NCBI RefSeq assembly: GCF_000968685.2
Contig: NZ_LAKD02000054.1
Coordinates: forward strand, 41,508-105,507
DNA from: Streptomyces antioxidans
GTDB lineage: Bacteria; Actinomycetota; Actinomycetes; Streptomycetales; Streptomycetaceae
Length of the DNA stretch: 64,000 bases
Direction: 5' to 3'
The notes beneath the pieces were generated by a model. That model was not told the DNA's origin. It saw nothing but the letters and a program-made list of their open reading frames with translations, and made no database searches. Position 1 is the first letter of the stretch; each line of letters starts with the position of its first letter. This document shows positions 1 to 7,372 of this stretch, piece by piece. The translations under genes were made by a program, and so were the position numbers.

Positions 1-464
1 GCGGGGTCGGCCAGCAGCGCCGCGAGGTGGCGCAGATTGTCGATCTCGGACTGCACGGCCTGCTGGTACTCGTTGTACGACCCCTCGTCCGCCTCCGGCT
101 CGGCGGGGGCGACATCGCGCAGATGCTTGCGCAGCGCCGGGTAGCCGTCGAAGCCGAGCGCCACCGCGAAGCGGGTCACGGACGGCTGGCTGACGCCCGC
201 GAGCTCGGCCAGCTCGACGCTGGAGAGGAACGGCGCGTCCGCGGCCCGCCGCACCATGCAGTGGGCGATCCGCCGCTGGGTCGGGGTCAGCCGGTGCCCC
301 TCGAAGAGCGCCTGCAGCCGGGCGGCGGTCGAGGCGCCGGAAGCGGTCGAAGCGTCGGAAGCGGCCGGGACGCCGGAGCCGCCCGCCACGCCCCCCGGCG
401 CCACCGCGGCGTCCCCGCCCACCGGCGCCATCCGCCCACCACCGACCCCGTGGTCCGTACTCAT
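1..464 (-). CDS. MurR/RpiR family transcriptional regulator (3' end outside window)
   Basis: The start is the ATG at 462-464 (MSTDHGVGGG...), and the frame runs open to base 1, so the C-terminus is missing. After an Ala/Gly-rich leader of about 45 residues comes a typical RpiR N-terminal HTH: TPTQRRIAHCMV, then LSSVELAELAGVSQPSVTRF and the conserved LGFDGYPALRKHLR. The family usually carries a C-terminal SIS sugar-phosphate-binding domain, which would lie outside the window. It lies upstream of the lyase-like gene and in the same direction, which is a common regulator/target arrangement. Family assignment is firm; the ligand is unknown. Confidence 0.85.
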   Translation of the reverse strand, partial: MSTDHGVGGGRMAPVGGDAAVAPGGVAGGSGVPAASDASTASGASTAARLQALFEGHRLTPTQRRIAHCMVRRAADAPFLSSVELAELAGVSQPSVTRFAVALGFDGYPALRKHLRDVAPAEPEADEGSYNEYQQAVQSEIDNLRHLAALLADP

Positions 465-503
465 CACGTCCTCCTGACCCTCGTACCCTCGTAGCCTCGT
501 CCC

Positions 504-2030
504 TCAGGCCCCCGCCAGCCGGTCGAGCAGGCTCGCGGCCACCGCCACATCCTCTGTCAACGGCCGGTCCTCCATCCGCGGATCGAGCACTTCCGACGCC
601 AGGGCGAAGGCCGCACCGGCCGGGAGCTCCGGGTCCGGCTCAAGACCGCGCTGACGCAACGCCCGTATGGCGGCGACCAGTTCACAGCCCAGCACCAGCC
701 GGTAGTGGTCGGCCACCCGGAGCGTCTGGCGGGCGCCGAGCGAGGCGAAACTGGCTTGTTCCTCCACCCCGCGCGAGAGCACGGCGTGCCCCAGCGAGGC
801 GGGGTGGGAGACCGCGCGCATCTCGCCGAGGGCCGCCCCCGCCGCGTACTCGAGGATCATCACGCCCGAGCTCGCGGGCGCGGCGTCGCCGAGGAAGGGG
901 CGCAGCCGGGTGAAGTCGGGTTCGCTGAGCGCGGCGAGCCGGGCCGTGGAGAGCCGGGCGGTCTGGAGCGCGGCGAGCCGGAAGTGGTCCAGGGCGAGGG
1001 CGGTGTGCGCGGCGTAGAAGTTGCCGTGGTGGTAGGCGGCCTCGTCGGTGGAGCTGATCAGCGGGTTCTCGGCGGCGGCGTTGAACTCGACGGTCAGCAC
1101 CCGCTCCAGCGCGTCCGCCGCGTCCAGCGCCGGGCCGTGGATCTGCGGCAGACAGCGGAAGCCGTACGGGTCCTGGATGCGCCCGAGCGGCGGGGTGGGC
1201 CGGGGCGGGGCGCCGAGCAGGGCGCGCATCCTGGCCGCGGCGGCGATGGAGCCGGGGTGCGGCCGGGACGCGTGGACGGGTTCTGCGTACGCCTCGTACG
1301 ACCCGCCGACCGCGATCAGCGAGAGCGCGGCGACGGCGAGCGAGGCGGACAGCAGCCGCTGCAGCTCGGCCAGGGCGAGCGCGGACTGGCCGAGGGTGAG
1401 GGCGTTGCTGCTGATGAGCGCCAGGGCGTCGTTGCTGTCGAGCGTGATGGGGTCGGGGGCGCGACGGCCCGGAGCGGCCCCGGTGAGGTCCCAGGGGTGC
1501 TCACCGACGAGCGCGAGACCGGTCTGGGCGAGCGCCGCGAGGTCCCCGGTGCCGACCGCGCCGTATTCGTTGATCACCGGGTGGGCGCCGCTGTCCAGGC
1601 CCTCGACGAGCGCGGTGACGACGGCTGGGCGCAGCCCGGCGCCACCCGCCAGCAGCTGATTGGCGCGTACGGCCATCATGGCGCGCACCTCGCGGCCGGG
1701 CAGCGGTGCGCCGATCGCCCCGGCGTGGCTGCGCAGCAGCCGCAGCCCGTGGTCGGAGTCGGCCGGGCCGACGTCCTCGGTGCGGTTGGCGCCCACACCG
1801 GTGCTGCGCCCGTAGACGCGGCCGGTGGCCGCGAGCCGGTCCGCGGTCTCCCAGGCGCGCTCGGCCAGGGCGAGCGCGGTGGGATCGGGCGCGGCGGGCC
1901 GGGTCAGACGGTCGGCCAGACGCGCGACATCCACGACGCGTAGGCTCCGGCCGTCCAGCGTGATCCGCGGGCCAGCGCCATCGGTGCCGTCGGCCGCCGC
2001 ATGATCGTCATCCAGCATGTGAGACAACAT
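504..2030 (-). CDS. Aromatic amino acid lyase / HutH-like protein with altered MIO site
   Basis: A protein of about 508 residues with the histidine/phenylalanine ammonia-lyase fold: the Tyr loop (VYGRSTGVGANRTEDV), EYGAVG-TGDLAALAQ, QDPYGFRCLPQIHGPALDA and the HHGNF segment are all recognisable. Active family members form the MIO electrophile from Ala/Cys-Ser-Gly; here that triad is reduced to Thr161-Gly162 with one residue deleted, so normal MIO formation is not expected. I chose the ATG at 2028-2030 because GAGAGG lies about 10 bases upstream; a TTG at 2069 is possible. It is followed by the rpiR gene at 38 bases, probably co-transcribed. It may be a divergent lyase, or a non-catalytic relative. 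Confidence 0.8.
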   Translation of the reverse strand: MLSHMLDDDHAAADGTDGAGPRITLDGRSLRVVDVARLADRLTRPAAPDPTALALAERAWETADRLAATGRVYGRSTGVGANRTEDVGPADSDHGLRLLRSHAGAIGAPLPGREVRAMMAVRANQLLAGGAGLRPAVVTALVEGLDSGAHPVINEYGAVGTGDLAALAQTGLALVGEHPWDLTGAAPGRRAPDPITLDSNDALALISSNALTLGQSALALAELQRLLSASLAVAALSLIAVGGSYEAYAEPVHASRPHPGSIAAAARMRALLGAPPRPTPPLGRIQDPYGFRCLPQIHGPALDAADALERVLTVEFNAAAENPLISSTDEAAYHHGNFYAAHTALALDHFRLAALQTARLSTARLAALSEPDFTRLRPFLGDAAPASSGVMILEYAAGAALGEMRAVSHPASLGHAVLSRGVEEQASFASLGARQTLRVADHYRLVLGCELVAAIRALRQRGLEPDPELPAGAAFALASEVLDPRMEDRPLTEDVAVAASLLDRLAGA

Positions 2031-2191
2031 CCAGGGCAACCCCTCTCGAACACGCCCCTTCTGGGCCAACCGCCCAGCATTCCGTCCACATCGCGAGCAG
2101 AAGTAACCGGTGATTAACGCAGACCTCTTGACTTCTATTCACTCGACTATGACTGTGCATGACTATATGCAGACAGGGCAAGGGGAAGCGG
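2031..2191. promoter_or_regulatory. Divergent promoter region, lyase / opuC operon
   Basis: This gap separates the minus-strand lyase/RpiR pair from the plus-strand betaine importer and must hold both promoters. It is AT-rich for this genome around 2110-2170. No operator can be named with confidence. The AGGGGAAG at 2181-2188 serves as ribosome site for the ATG at 2192. Confidence 0.4.
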
Positions 2192-3430
2192 ATGATCAGC
2201 TTCAAGGACGTCAGTAAGCACTACCCGAACGGCACCACAGCGGTGGATCGCCTCAGTCTCGAGCTCCCGGAAGGGGGCATCACCGTTCTTGTCGGCACCT
2301 CGGGCTGCGGCAAGACCACCACCCTCCGCATGGTCAACCGCATGGTCGAGCCGAGCAGCGGCACGGTGAGCGTGGGCGGGCGCGATGTCCTGCGGGCGGA
2401 CGCCGCCGAGCTCCGGCGCGGAATCGGCTATGTGATCCAGCAGGCCGGGCTCTTCCCGCACCGCACCATCCTCGACAACATCGCCACCGTCCCGCTGCTG
2501 CTGGGCTGGGGCCGCCGCAAGGCGCGGGCCCGCGCCGCCGAGCTGCTGGAGCTGGTCGGGCTGCCCGCCGACTCCGGCAAGCGCTACCCGCACCAGCTCT
2601 CGGGGGGTCAGCAGCAGCGCGTCGGGGTCGCCCGCGCGCTGGCCGCCGACCCGCCGGTGCTGCTGATGGACGAGCCGTTCGGGGCGGTCGACCCGGTCGT
2701 ACGGAACCAGCTCCAGAACGAGCTGCTGCGGCTCCAGAGCGAGCTGCGCAAGACGGTCGTCTTCGTCACCCACGACATCGACGAGGCGGTACGGCTCGGC
2801 GACCGCATCGCGATCTTCCGCACCGGCGGCCAGCTCGTCCAGTGCGCACCCCCCGCCGAGCTGCTGGCGAGCCCCGCCGACGACTTCGTGGCGGGCTTCC
2901 TGGGCGCCGAGCGCGGACTGAAGCTGCTGTCGCTGTCCACCCTGGCCGAGGTGGAACGGGAGCCCATACCCGCCGACGGGCAGCGCTGGCGGCTGGTCAC
3001 CTCCGAGCGCGGTGAGCCGCTGGGCTGGCGCGACACCGAGGGGCCGGAGGGCGACCGGGCCCCGCTGCTGCCGGTGCGCCCGCTGCGGGACGGCGACTCG
3101 CTGCTCACCGCCCTGGACGAGTCGCTGGCCTCCCCCGCCGGTCTGGTGGCCCGCGTGGACGCCGACGGGGTGCTCACCGGGGTCACCGGGCGCGAGGCGA
3201 TCCATGCGTACGCGGGCCAGCGCCACGCGGAGGCGGGCCGCGCGGCCGCGCTCAAGAAGGCCGACGGGGATTCCGGGTCCAACGGGCGCCCCGAGGCGAA
3301 CGAGGACCCCGAGGCCGACGGGGCCTCCGCATCCAACGAGGACCCGAAGAGCTCCGACCCGAGCGAGGACCCGAAGAGCTCCGACCCGAGCGAGGACCCG
3401 AAGAGCTCCGACCCGAGCGTGACCGCATGA
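2192..3430 (+). CDS. opuCA: Glycine betaine/carnitine/choline ABC importer, ATP-binding subunit (OpuCA/ProV type)
   Basis: This is the ATPase of an osmoprotectant-type ABC importer at the cytoplasmic face. It has Walker A GTSGCGKTTTL, signature LSGGQQQRVGVARAL, Walker B VLLMDEPFGAVD and the His switch VTHD. The core ABC domain covers about residues 1-235, then a CBS-like regulatory region of about 110 residues, then a low-complexity Asp/Pro/Ser tail containing three exact 27-bp repeats. The ATG at 2192 has AAGGGGAAG upstream; earlier in-frame ATGs lack a site. It overlaps the permease by ATGA. The substrate class follows from the operon order (ATPase, permease, permease, lipoprotein); the exact compatible solute is not readable from sequence. 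Confidence 0.88.
   Translation: MISFKDVSKHYPNGTTAVDRLSLELPEGGITVLVGTSGCGKTTTLRMVNRMVEPSSGTVSVGGRDVLRADAAELRRGIGYVIQQAGLFPHRTILDNIATVPLLLGWGRRKARARAAELLELVGLPADSGKRYPHQLSGGQQQRVGVARALAADPPVLLMDEPFGAVDPVVRNQLQNELLRLQSELRKTVVFVTHDIDEAVRLGDRIAIFRTGGQLVQCAPPAELLASPADDFVAGFLGAERGLKLLSLSTLAEVEREPIPADGQRWRLVTSERGEPLGWRDTEGPEGDRAPLLPVRPLRDGDSLLTALDESLASPAGLVARVDADGVLTGVTGREAIHAYAGQRHAEAGRAAALKKADGDSGSNGRPEANEDPEADGASASNEDPKSSDPSEDPKSSDPSEDPKSSDPSVTA
3338..3418 (+). repeat. Three exact 27-bp tandem repeats in the ATPase C-terminus
   Basis: Units at 3338-3364, 3365-3391 and 3392-3418 are identical and in frame, each encoding EDPKSSDPS. They lie in the last 31 residues of the ATPase, just before the ATGA junction to the first permease. 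Confidence 0.95.
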
Positions 3431-4068
3431 CCATCGACTGGGGCTGGTTCCCCGACCATCGGTCCGACCTGGTCACGCTCACCCTCGACCACCTCTCCAC
3501 CGCCGTCCCCGCCGTCCTCTTCGGCCTGCTGATCGCGCTGCCGCTGGCCGTGATCGCCCACCGGGTGCGCCGACTGCGCGGACTCCTGCTCGGGATCTCG
3601 AACATCCTGTTCACCATCCCCTCCATCGCGATCTTCGTGCTGCTGCTGCCGGTCACCGGCCTCACCCGCACCACCGCCATCACAGGTCTGACCATCTACA
3701 CCCTGGTCGTCCTGCTCCGGAACACCGTCGAAGGCCTCGACAGCGTCCCCACCAAGGTCCGCGAGGCGTCCACCGCGATGGGCGCCCGCCCACTGCGCAC
3801 CCTGCTCACCGTCGAGCTGCCGCTCGCCTTCCCGGTGATCATGGCGGGCGTACGGGTGGCCACGGTGATGGCGATATCGCTGGTCAGCGTGGCCAGCTAC
3901 ATCGGGTACGGCGGCCTCGGCCAGCTGTTCACCGACGGCTTCCAGCGCAACTACCCCACCCCCGTCGTGGCCGGGGTCCTCCTGTCCCTGCTGCTCGCGC
4001 TGGCCGCGGACGCCGTGCTGGTCACCATCCAGTGGCTGTGCACCCCGTGGCTGAGGAGGCGTGCCTGA
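3427..4068 (+). CDS. opuCB: Betaine-type ABC importer permease 1 (OpuCB type)
   Basis: A 213-residue inner-membrane permease with five or six hydrophobic segments and the BPD_transp_1 signature EASTAMGARPLRTLLTVELPL (the EAA loop contacting the ATPase). Its start overlaps the stop of the ATPase gene (ATGA), so translation is coupled. The C-terminus ends RRRRA-type basic, cytosolic. It pairs with the next permease to form the heterodimeric channel. Assignment to the OpuC/ProW family is firm, with substrate inferred from the operon. Confidence 0.88.
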   Translation: MTIDWGWFPDHRSDLVTLTLDHLSTAVPAVLFGLLIALPLAVIAHRVRRLRGLLLGISNILFTIPSIAIFVLLLPVTGLTRTTAITGLTIYTLVVLLRNTVEGLDSVPTKVREASTAMGARPLRTLLTVELPLAFPVIMAGVRVATVMAISLVSVASYIGYGGLGQLFTDGFQRNYPTPVVAGVLLSLLLALAADAVLVTIQWLCTPWLRRRA

Positions 4069-4069
4069 C

Positions 4070-4747
4070 ATGCTCGAACTGCTCCAGAACCTCCTCCGCT
4101 GGCTGACCAGCGGCTCCCAGTGGTCCGGGCCCGACGGCATCGCCACCCGGCTGCTGGAGCACCTCCAGTACTCGCTGCTGGCCACCCTGGTCGCCGCCGC
4201 CATCGCGCTGCCGGTCGGGCTGCTCATCGGGCACACCGGGCGCGGCGCGTTCCTCGCCATCAACCTCTCCGGCTTCGGGCGGGCGCTGCCGACCGTCGGC
4301 CTGGTCACGCTGGTCTTCCTGGCCAGCGGGCTGAGCATGTGGCCGGTGTACGTCTCGCTGGTCGCCCTCGCGGTCCCGGTGATCGTCACCAATACGTACG
4401 CGGGCATGGCCGCCGTGGACCCCGAGGTCAGGGACGCGGCACGGGGCCAGGGGATGCGCTGGTACCAGGTGCTGTTCCAGGTCGAGCTGCCGCTCGCGCT
4501 GCCGCTGATCATGACCGGGCTGCGGCTGGCCTGCGTCCAGGTCGTGGCCACCGCGACCATCGCCGCGTACGTCAGCTTCGGCGGGCTCGGCCGCTATGTG
4601 TTCGACGGGCTCGCCCAGCGCGATCTGGTGCAGGTGCTGGGCGGGGCGGTGCTGGTCGCGGTGCTGGCCATCGCCCTGGACCTGGCGCTGGCCGGGGTGC
4701 AGCGGCTGCTGTTCCGCAACCGCCCGCCGCGCGCCCACGCGCACTGA
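4070..4747 (+). CDS. opuCD: Betaine-type ABC importer permease 2 (OpuCD type)
   Basis: A 225-residue permease with about six membrane segments and the EAA loop DAARGQGMRWYQVLFQVELPLALP. I take the ATG at 4070, placed 10 bases after GAGGAGG (4053-4059); the GTG at 4061 is in frame but sits almost on that site. The gene follows permease 1 directly. It forms the second half of the transmembrane channel. Confidence 0.87.
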   Translation: MLELLQNLLRWLTSGSQWSGPDGIATRLLEHLQYSLLATLVAAAIALPVGLLIGHTGRGAFLAINLSGFGRALPTVGLVTLVFLASGLSMWPVYVSLVALAVPVIVTNTYAGMAAVDPEVRDAARGQGMRWYQVLFQVELPLALPLIMTGLRLACVQVVATATIAAYVSFGGLGRYVFDGLAQRDLVQVLGGAVLVAVLAIALDLALAGVQRLLFRNRPPRAHAH

Positions 4748-4828
4748 GCGCCGCCCCAAGGCTCCACTCAGCGCACCACCGCCCCAGCACCCCACCAGCC
4801 CCACCGATCCAGCGACTTCACTCCGCTC

Positions 4829-4864
4829 CGAACTCCGATCCGAACTCCGATCCGAACTCCGATC
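4829..4864 (+). repeat. Three exact 12-bp tandem repeats upstream of the binding-protein gene
   Basis: CGAACTCCGATC occurs three times head to tail at 4829-4840, 4841-4852 and 4853-4864 in the 135-base gap before the lipoprotein gene, ending 18 bases before its ATG. No hairpin is obvious. Confidence 0.95.
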
Positions 4865-4882
4865 CGAGGAGACGACGACCCC

Positions 4883-5821
4883 ATGAACCGCAGGAAACTG
4901 CTCGGCGGCCTGCTCGCCAGCGCCTCCGTGCCCACGCTCGCCGCCTGCGGCGGCGGTATCACCTCGCTCAAGGGCGACGGCGGCAGTGGCGGCTCGGGCG
5001 GCGGCAGCAGCCTGGGCGGCCTGGTCATCGGCACCGCCAACTTCACCGAGAACCAGCTGCTGGGCTATCTCTACGCCGAGGCGCTGAAGGGCGCGGGCAT
5101 CAAGACCAGCGTGCGGCCCAACCTCGGCTCCCGCGAGATCGTCATACCCGCCCTCCAGCAGGGTGATATCGATCTGCTCCCCGAGTACCAGGGCAATCTG
5201 CTGCTCCACTTCGACGACAAGGCGCCCCAGACCGAGGCCGGTGACCTCCAGAACGCCCTCACCGTGGCCCTCCCCAGCGGCCTGGAGGCCCTGTCGTACG
5301 CGGCCGCCGAGGACAAGGACGTCTTCTGCGTCACCCGCGAGGCCGCCCGGAAGTACGGGCTGCGCAGCTTCGCCGACCTCGCCAAGCAGAACGGCGAGCT
5401 GGTCTTCGGCGGCCCGGCCGAGGACAAGAACCGCGTGGTCGGCCTGGTCGGCCTCAAGGACCGCTACGGCGTGACCTTCAAGGAGTTCAAGGCCCTCGAC
5501 GCCTCCGGGCCCCTGGTCAAGGGCGCGCTGAAGAAGGGCGATGTGGACGTCGCCAACCTCTTCTCCACCGACCCCGACATCGAGGCCAACGACTGGGTGG
5601 TCCTCGCCGACCCCAAGGCCCTCATCCCCGCCCAGCACATCGTGCCGGTGGTCCGCGCGGCCAAGGCCGACGCCAAGGTCCGCAAGGCCCTGGCCCGGCT
5701 GGGCGGCGCCCTCACCACCCGGGAACTGGCCCGGCTCAACAAGCTGGTGAGCAACGACAAGAAGGACCCGGACCGGGTCGCCGCCGACTGGGCCAAGGAC
5801 CACGGCCTCACCAAGAAGTAG
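4883..5821 (+). CDS. opuCC: Betaine-type ABC importer substrate-binding lipoprotein (OpuCC type)
   Basis: A 312-residue exported protein: basic MNRRK start, hydrophobic stretch and lipobox LAAC at Cys22, so it is anchored to the outer face of the membrane. A Gly/Ser linker precedes the OpuAC-like fold (VIGTANFTENQLLGYLYAEAL, then LPEYQGNLLLHFDD). This class binds glycine betaine, carnitine, choline or similar quaternary amines and delivers them to the two permeases upstream. A GAGGAG site precedes the ATG. It is the last importer gene and only 15 bases ahead of the NCS1 permease. Confidence 0.88.
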   Translation: MNRRKLLGGLLASASVPTLAACGGGITSLKGDGGSGGSGGGSSLGGLVIGTANFTENQLLGYLYAEALKGAGIKTSVRPNLGSREIVIPALQQGDIDLLPEYQGNLLLHFDDKAPQTEAGDLQNALTVALPSGLEALSYAAAEDKDVFCVTREAARKYGLRSFADLAKQNGELVFGGPAEDKNRVVGLVGLKDRYGVTFKEFKALDASGPLVKGALKKGDVDVANLFSTDPDIEANDWVVLADPKALIPAQHIVPVVRAAKADAKVRKALARLGGALTTRELARLNKLVSNDKKDPDRVAADWAKDHGLTKK

Positions 5822-5836
5822 CGCCAGGAGCACCGC

Positions 5837-7321
5837 ATGCCCAACTCCCCAGACCCCGCGCGGCCCGTGTCCCCAGACCCCGCGCGGCCCGTGGACTCCC
5901 TGGTCGAGAAGCGCTCGATCGACGTCGTCCCGGACGCGGAGCGCCATGGCACCGCGTTCAGCCAGTTCACCCTGTGGCTCGGCGCCAACCTCCAGATCAC
6001 CGCCGTCGTGACCGGCGCCCTGGCCGTGGTCTTCGGCGCCGCCGCCCTCTGGGCGATCGTCGCCCTGCTGATCGGCAACCTGCTCGGGGGAGCCGTCATG
6101 GCGCTCCACTCCGCCCAGGGGCCGCGGCTCGGCCTGCCCCAGATGATCTCCTCCCGGGCCCAGTTCGGGGTCCGGGGCGCGATCGTCCCGCTGCTGCTGG
6201 TCATCGTCATGTACGTGGGCTTCTTCGCCAGCGGCAGCGTGCTCGCGGGGCAGGCGGTCGGCGAGCTCACCCATCTCGGCGACACCACCGGGATCGTCCT
6301 CTTCGCCCTCGTCACCGCCGTGGCGGCGGCCGTGGGCTACCGCCTGATCCACACCCTGGGCCGGATCGCGGGCGTCGTCTGCGCCCTGGCCTTCGTCTAT
6401 CTGGGCATCCGGCTGCTGGACCGCACCGACCTGGCCACCCTCCTCCACGACCGGACCTTCGACTTCCCGCTCCTCCTCCTCGCGGTGTCGCTGTCCGCCT
6501 CCTGGCAGCTCGCCTTCGGCCCGTACGTCGCCGACTACTCCCGCTATCTGCCGCGCGCCACCTCCGCGAAGGCCACCTTCTCCTGGACCCTCGCCGGTAC
6601 CGTCCTCGGCTCCCAGTGGTCCATGACCTTCGGCGCCCTCGCGGCCGCCGCGGCCGGGCACGCGTTCGTCGGCCACGAGGTCTCGTACATCGTCGGCCTC
6701 GGCGGCGGCACGGCCCTGATCACCTCGCTGCTCTACTTCGTCATCGCCCTCGGCAAGCTGACGATCAACGTCCTCAACACCTACGGCGGCTTTATGTCGA
6801 TGGTGACCAGCGTCAGCGGGTTCCGCGGCCGGGCCACCCTCGCCCCGCGCGGCCGGGCCGCCTACATCGCCGGGATCATGGTCGCGGGCACGGCGGTCGC
6901 GCTGCTCGGCAAGGACAGCTTCCTGTCCTCCTTCAAGGACTTCCTGCTGTTCCTGCTGACCTTCTTCACCCCGTGGAGCGCGATCAACCTCGTCGACTAC
7001 TACGCCATCGCCAAGGAGCGCTACGACATCCCCGCCCTCAGCGACCCGAACGGCCGCTACGGCGCCTGGCGCTGGAAGGCGCTGTCCACCTACGCCCTCG
7101 GCGTCCTCGCCCAACTCCCCTTCCTGTCCACCGCCTTCTACACCGGCCCCTTCGTCGCCCCGCTGGGCGGCGCGGACATCTCCTGGCTCGTCGGCCTGGC
7201 CGTCCCCGCCGCCGTCTACTGGCTCCTGGCCCACCGCGACACCGCCCACGTCCCCGACCGCATGATCCTCACCCCGGACCCACCACCGGAGGACCGCCGC
7301 TACATCACCGAGCCCGGGTGA
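5837..7321 (+). CDS. NCS1 family permease (purine/cytosine/allantoin-type)
   Basis: A 494-residue transporter with about 12 hydrophobic segments. The N-terminal region (FSQFTLWLGANLQI) and the GLPQMISSRAQFG segment are characteristic of NCS1 nucleobase:cation symporters. CAGGAG precedes the ATG, and the gene sits 15 bases after the lipoprotein, so it is probably in the same transcript. The first 20 residues contain two copies of SPDPARPV from an exact 24-bp duplication. The substrate cannot be called; co-expression with a betaine importer and a lyase-like gene suggests uptake of nitrogenous compounds. Confidence 0.85.
   Translation: MPNSPDPARPVSPDPARPVDSLVEKRSIDVVPDAERHGTAFSQFTLWLGANLQITAVVTGALAVVFGAAALWAIVALLIGNLLGGAVMALHSAQGPRLGLPQMISSRAQFGVRGAIVPLLLVIVMYVGFFASGSVLAGQAVGELTHLGDTTGIVLFALVTAVAAAVGYRLIHTLGRIAGVVCALAFVYLGIRLLDRTDLATLLHDRTFDFPLLLLAVSLSASWQLAFGPYVADYSRYLPRATSAKATFSWTLAGTVLGSQWSMTFGALAAAAAGHAFVGHEVSYIVGLGGGTALITSLLYFVIALGKLTINVLNTYGGFMSMVTSVSGFRGRATLAPRGRAAYIAGIMVAGTAVALLGKDSFLSSFKDFLLFLLTFFTPWSAINLVDYYAIAKERYDIPALSDPNGRYGAWRWKALSTYALGVLAQLPFLSTAFYTGPFVAPLGGADISWLVGLAVPAAVYWLLAHRDTAHVPDRMILTPDPPPEDRRYITEPG
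5846..5893 (+). repeat. Exact 24-bp tandem duplication in the NCS1 N-terminus
   Basis: Positions 5846-5869 and 5870-5893 are identical and in frame, adding a second PDPARPV motif to the predicted cytosolic N-terminus. Confidence 0.95.
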
Positions 7322-7372
7322 CCGGGGCCCACAAAGGCGTTGTCACGTCCGGTCGTTCGCGTGCGGATGGCC

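Noticed and set aside
2608..4560. A 650-codon minus-strand frame over opuCA-opuCD
   Set aside because: Low-complexity Ser/Arg/Gly content and full overlap with three confident genes.
4022..7249. A minus-strand open frame of more than 1,000 codons antisense to the transporter genes
   Set aside because: Composition is Gly/Gln/Val/Glu repetitive, typical of the mirror frame of GC-rich genes; the plus strand carries well-recognised permease and lipoprotein families.
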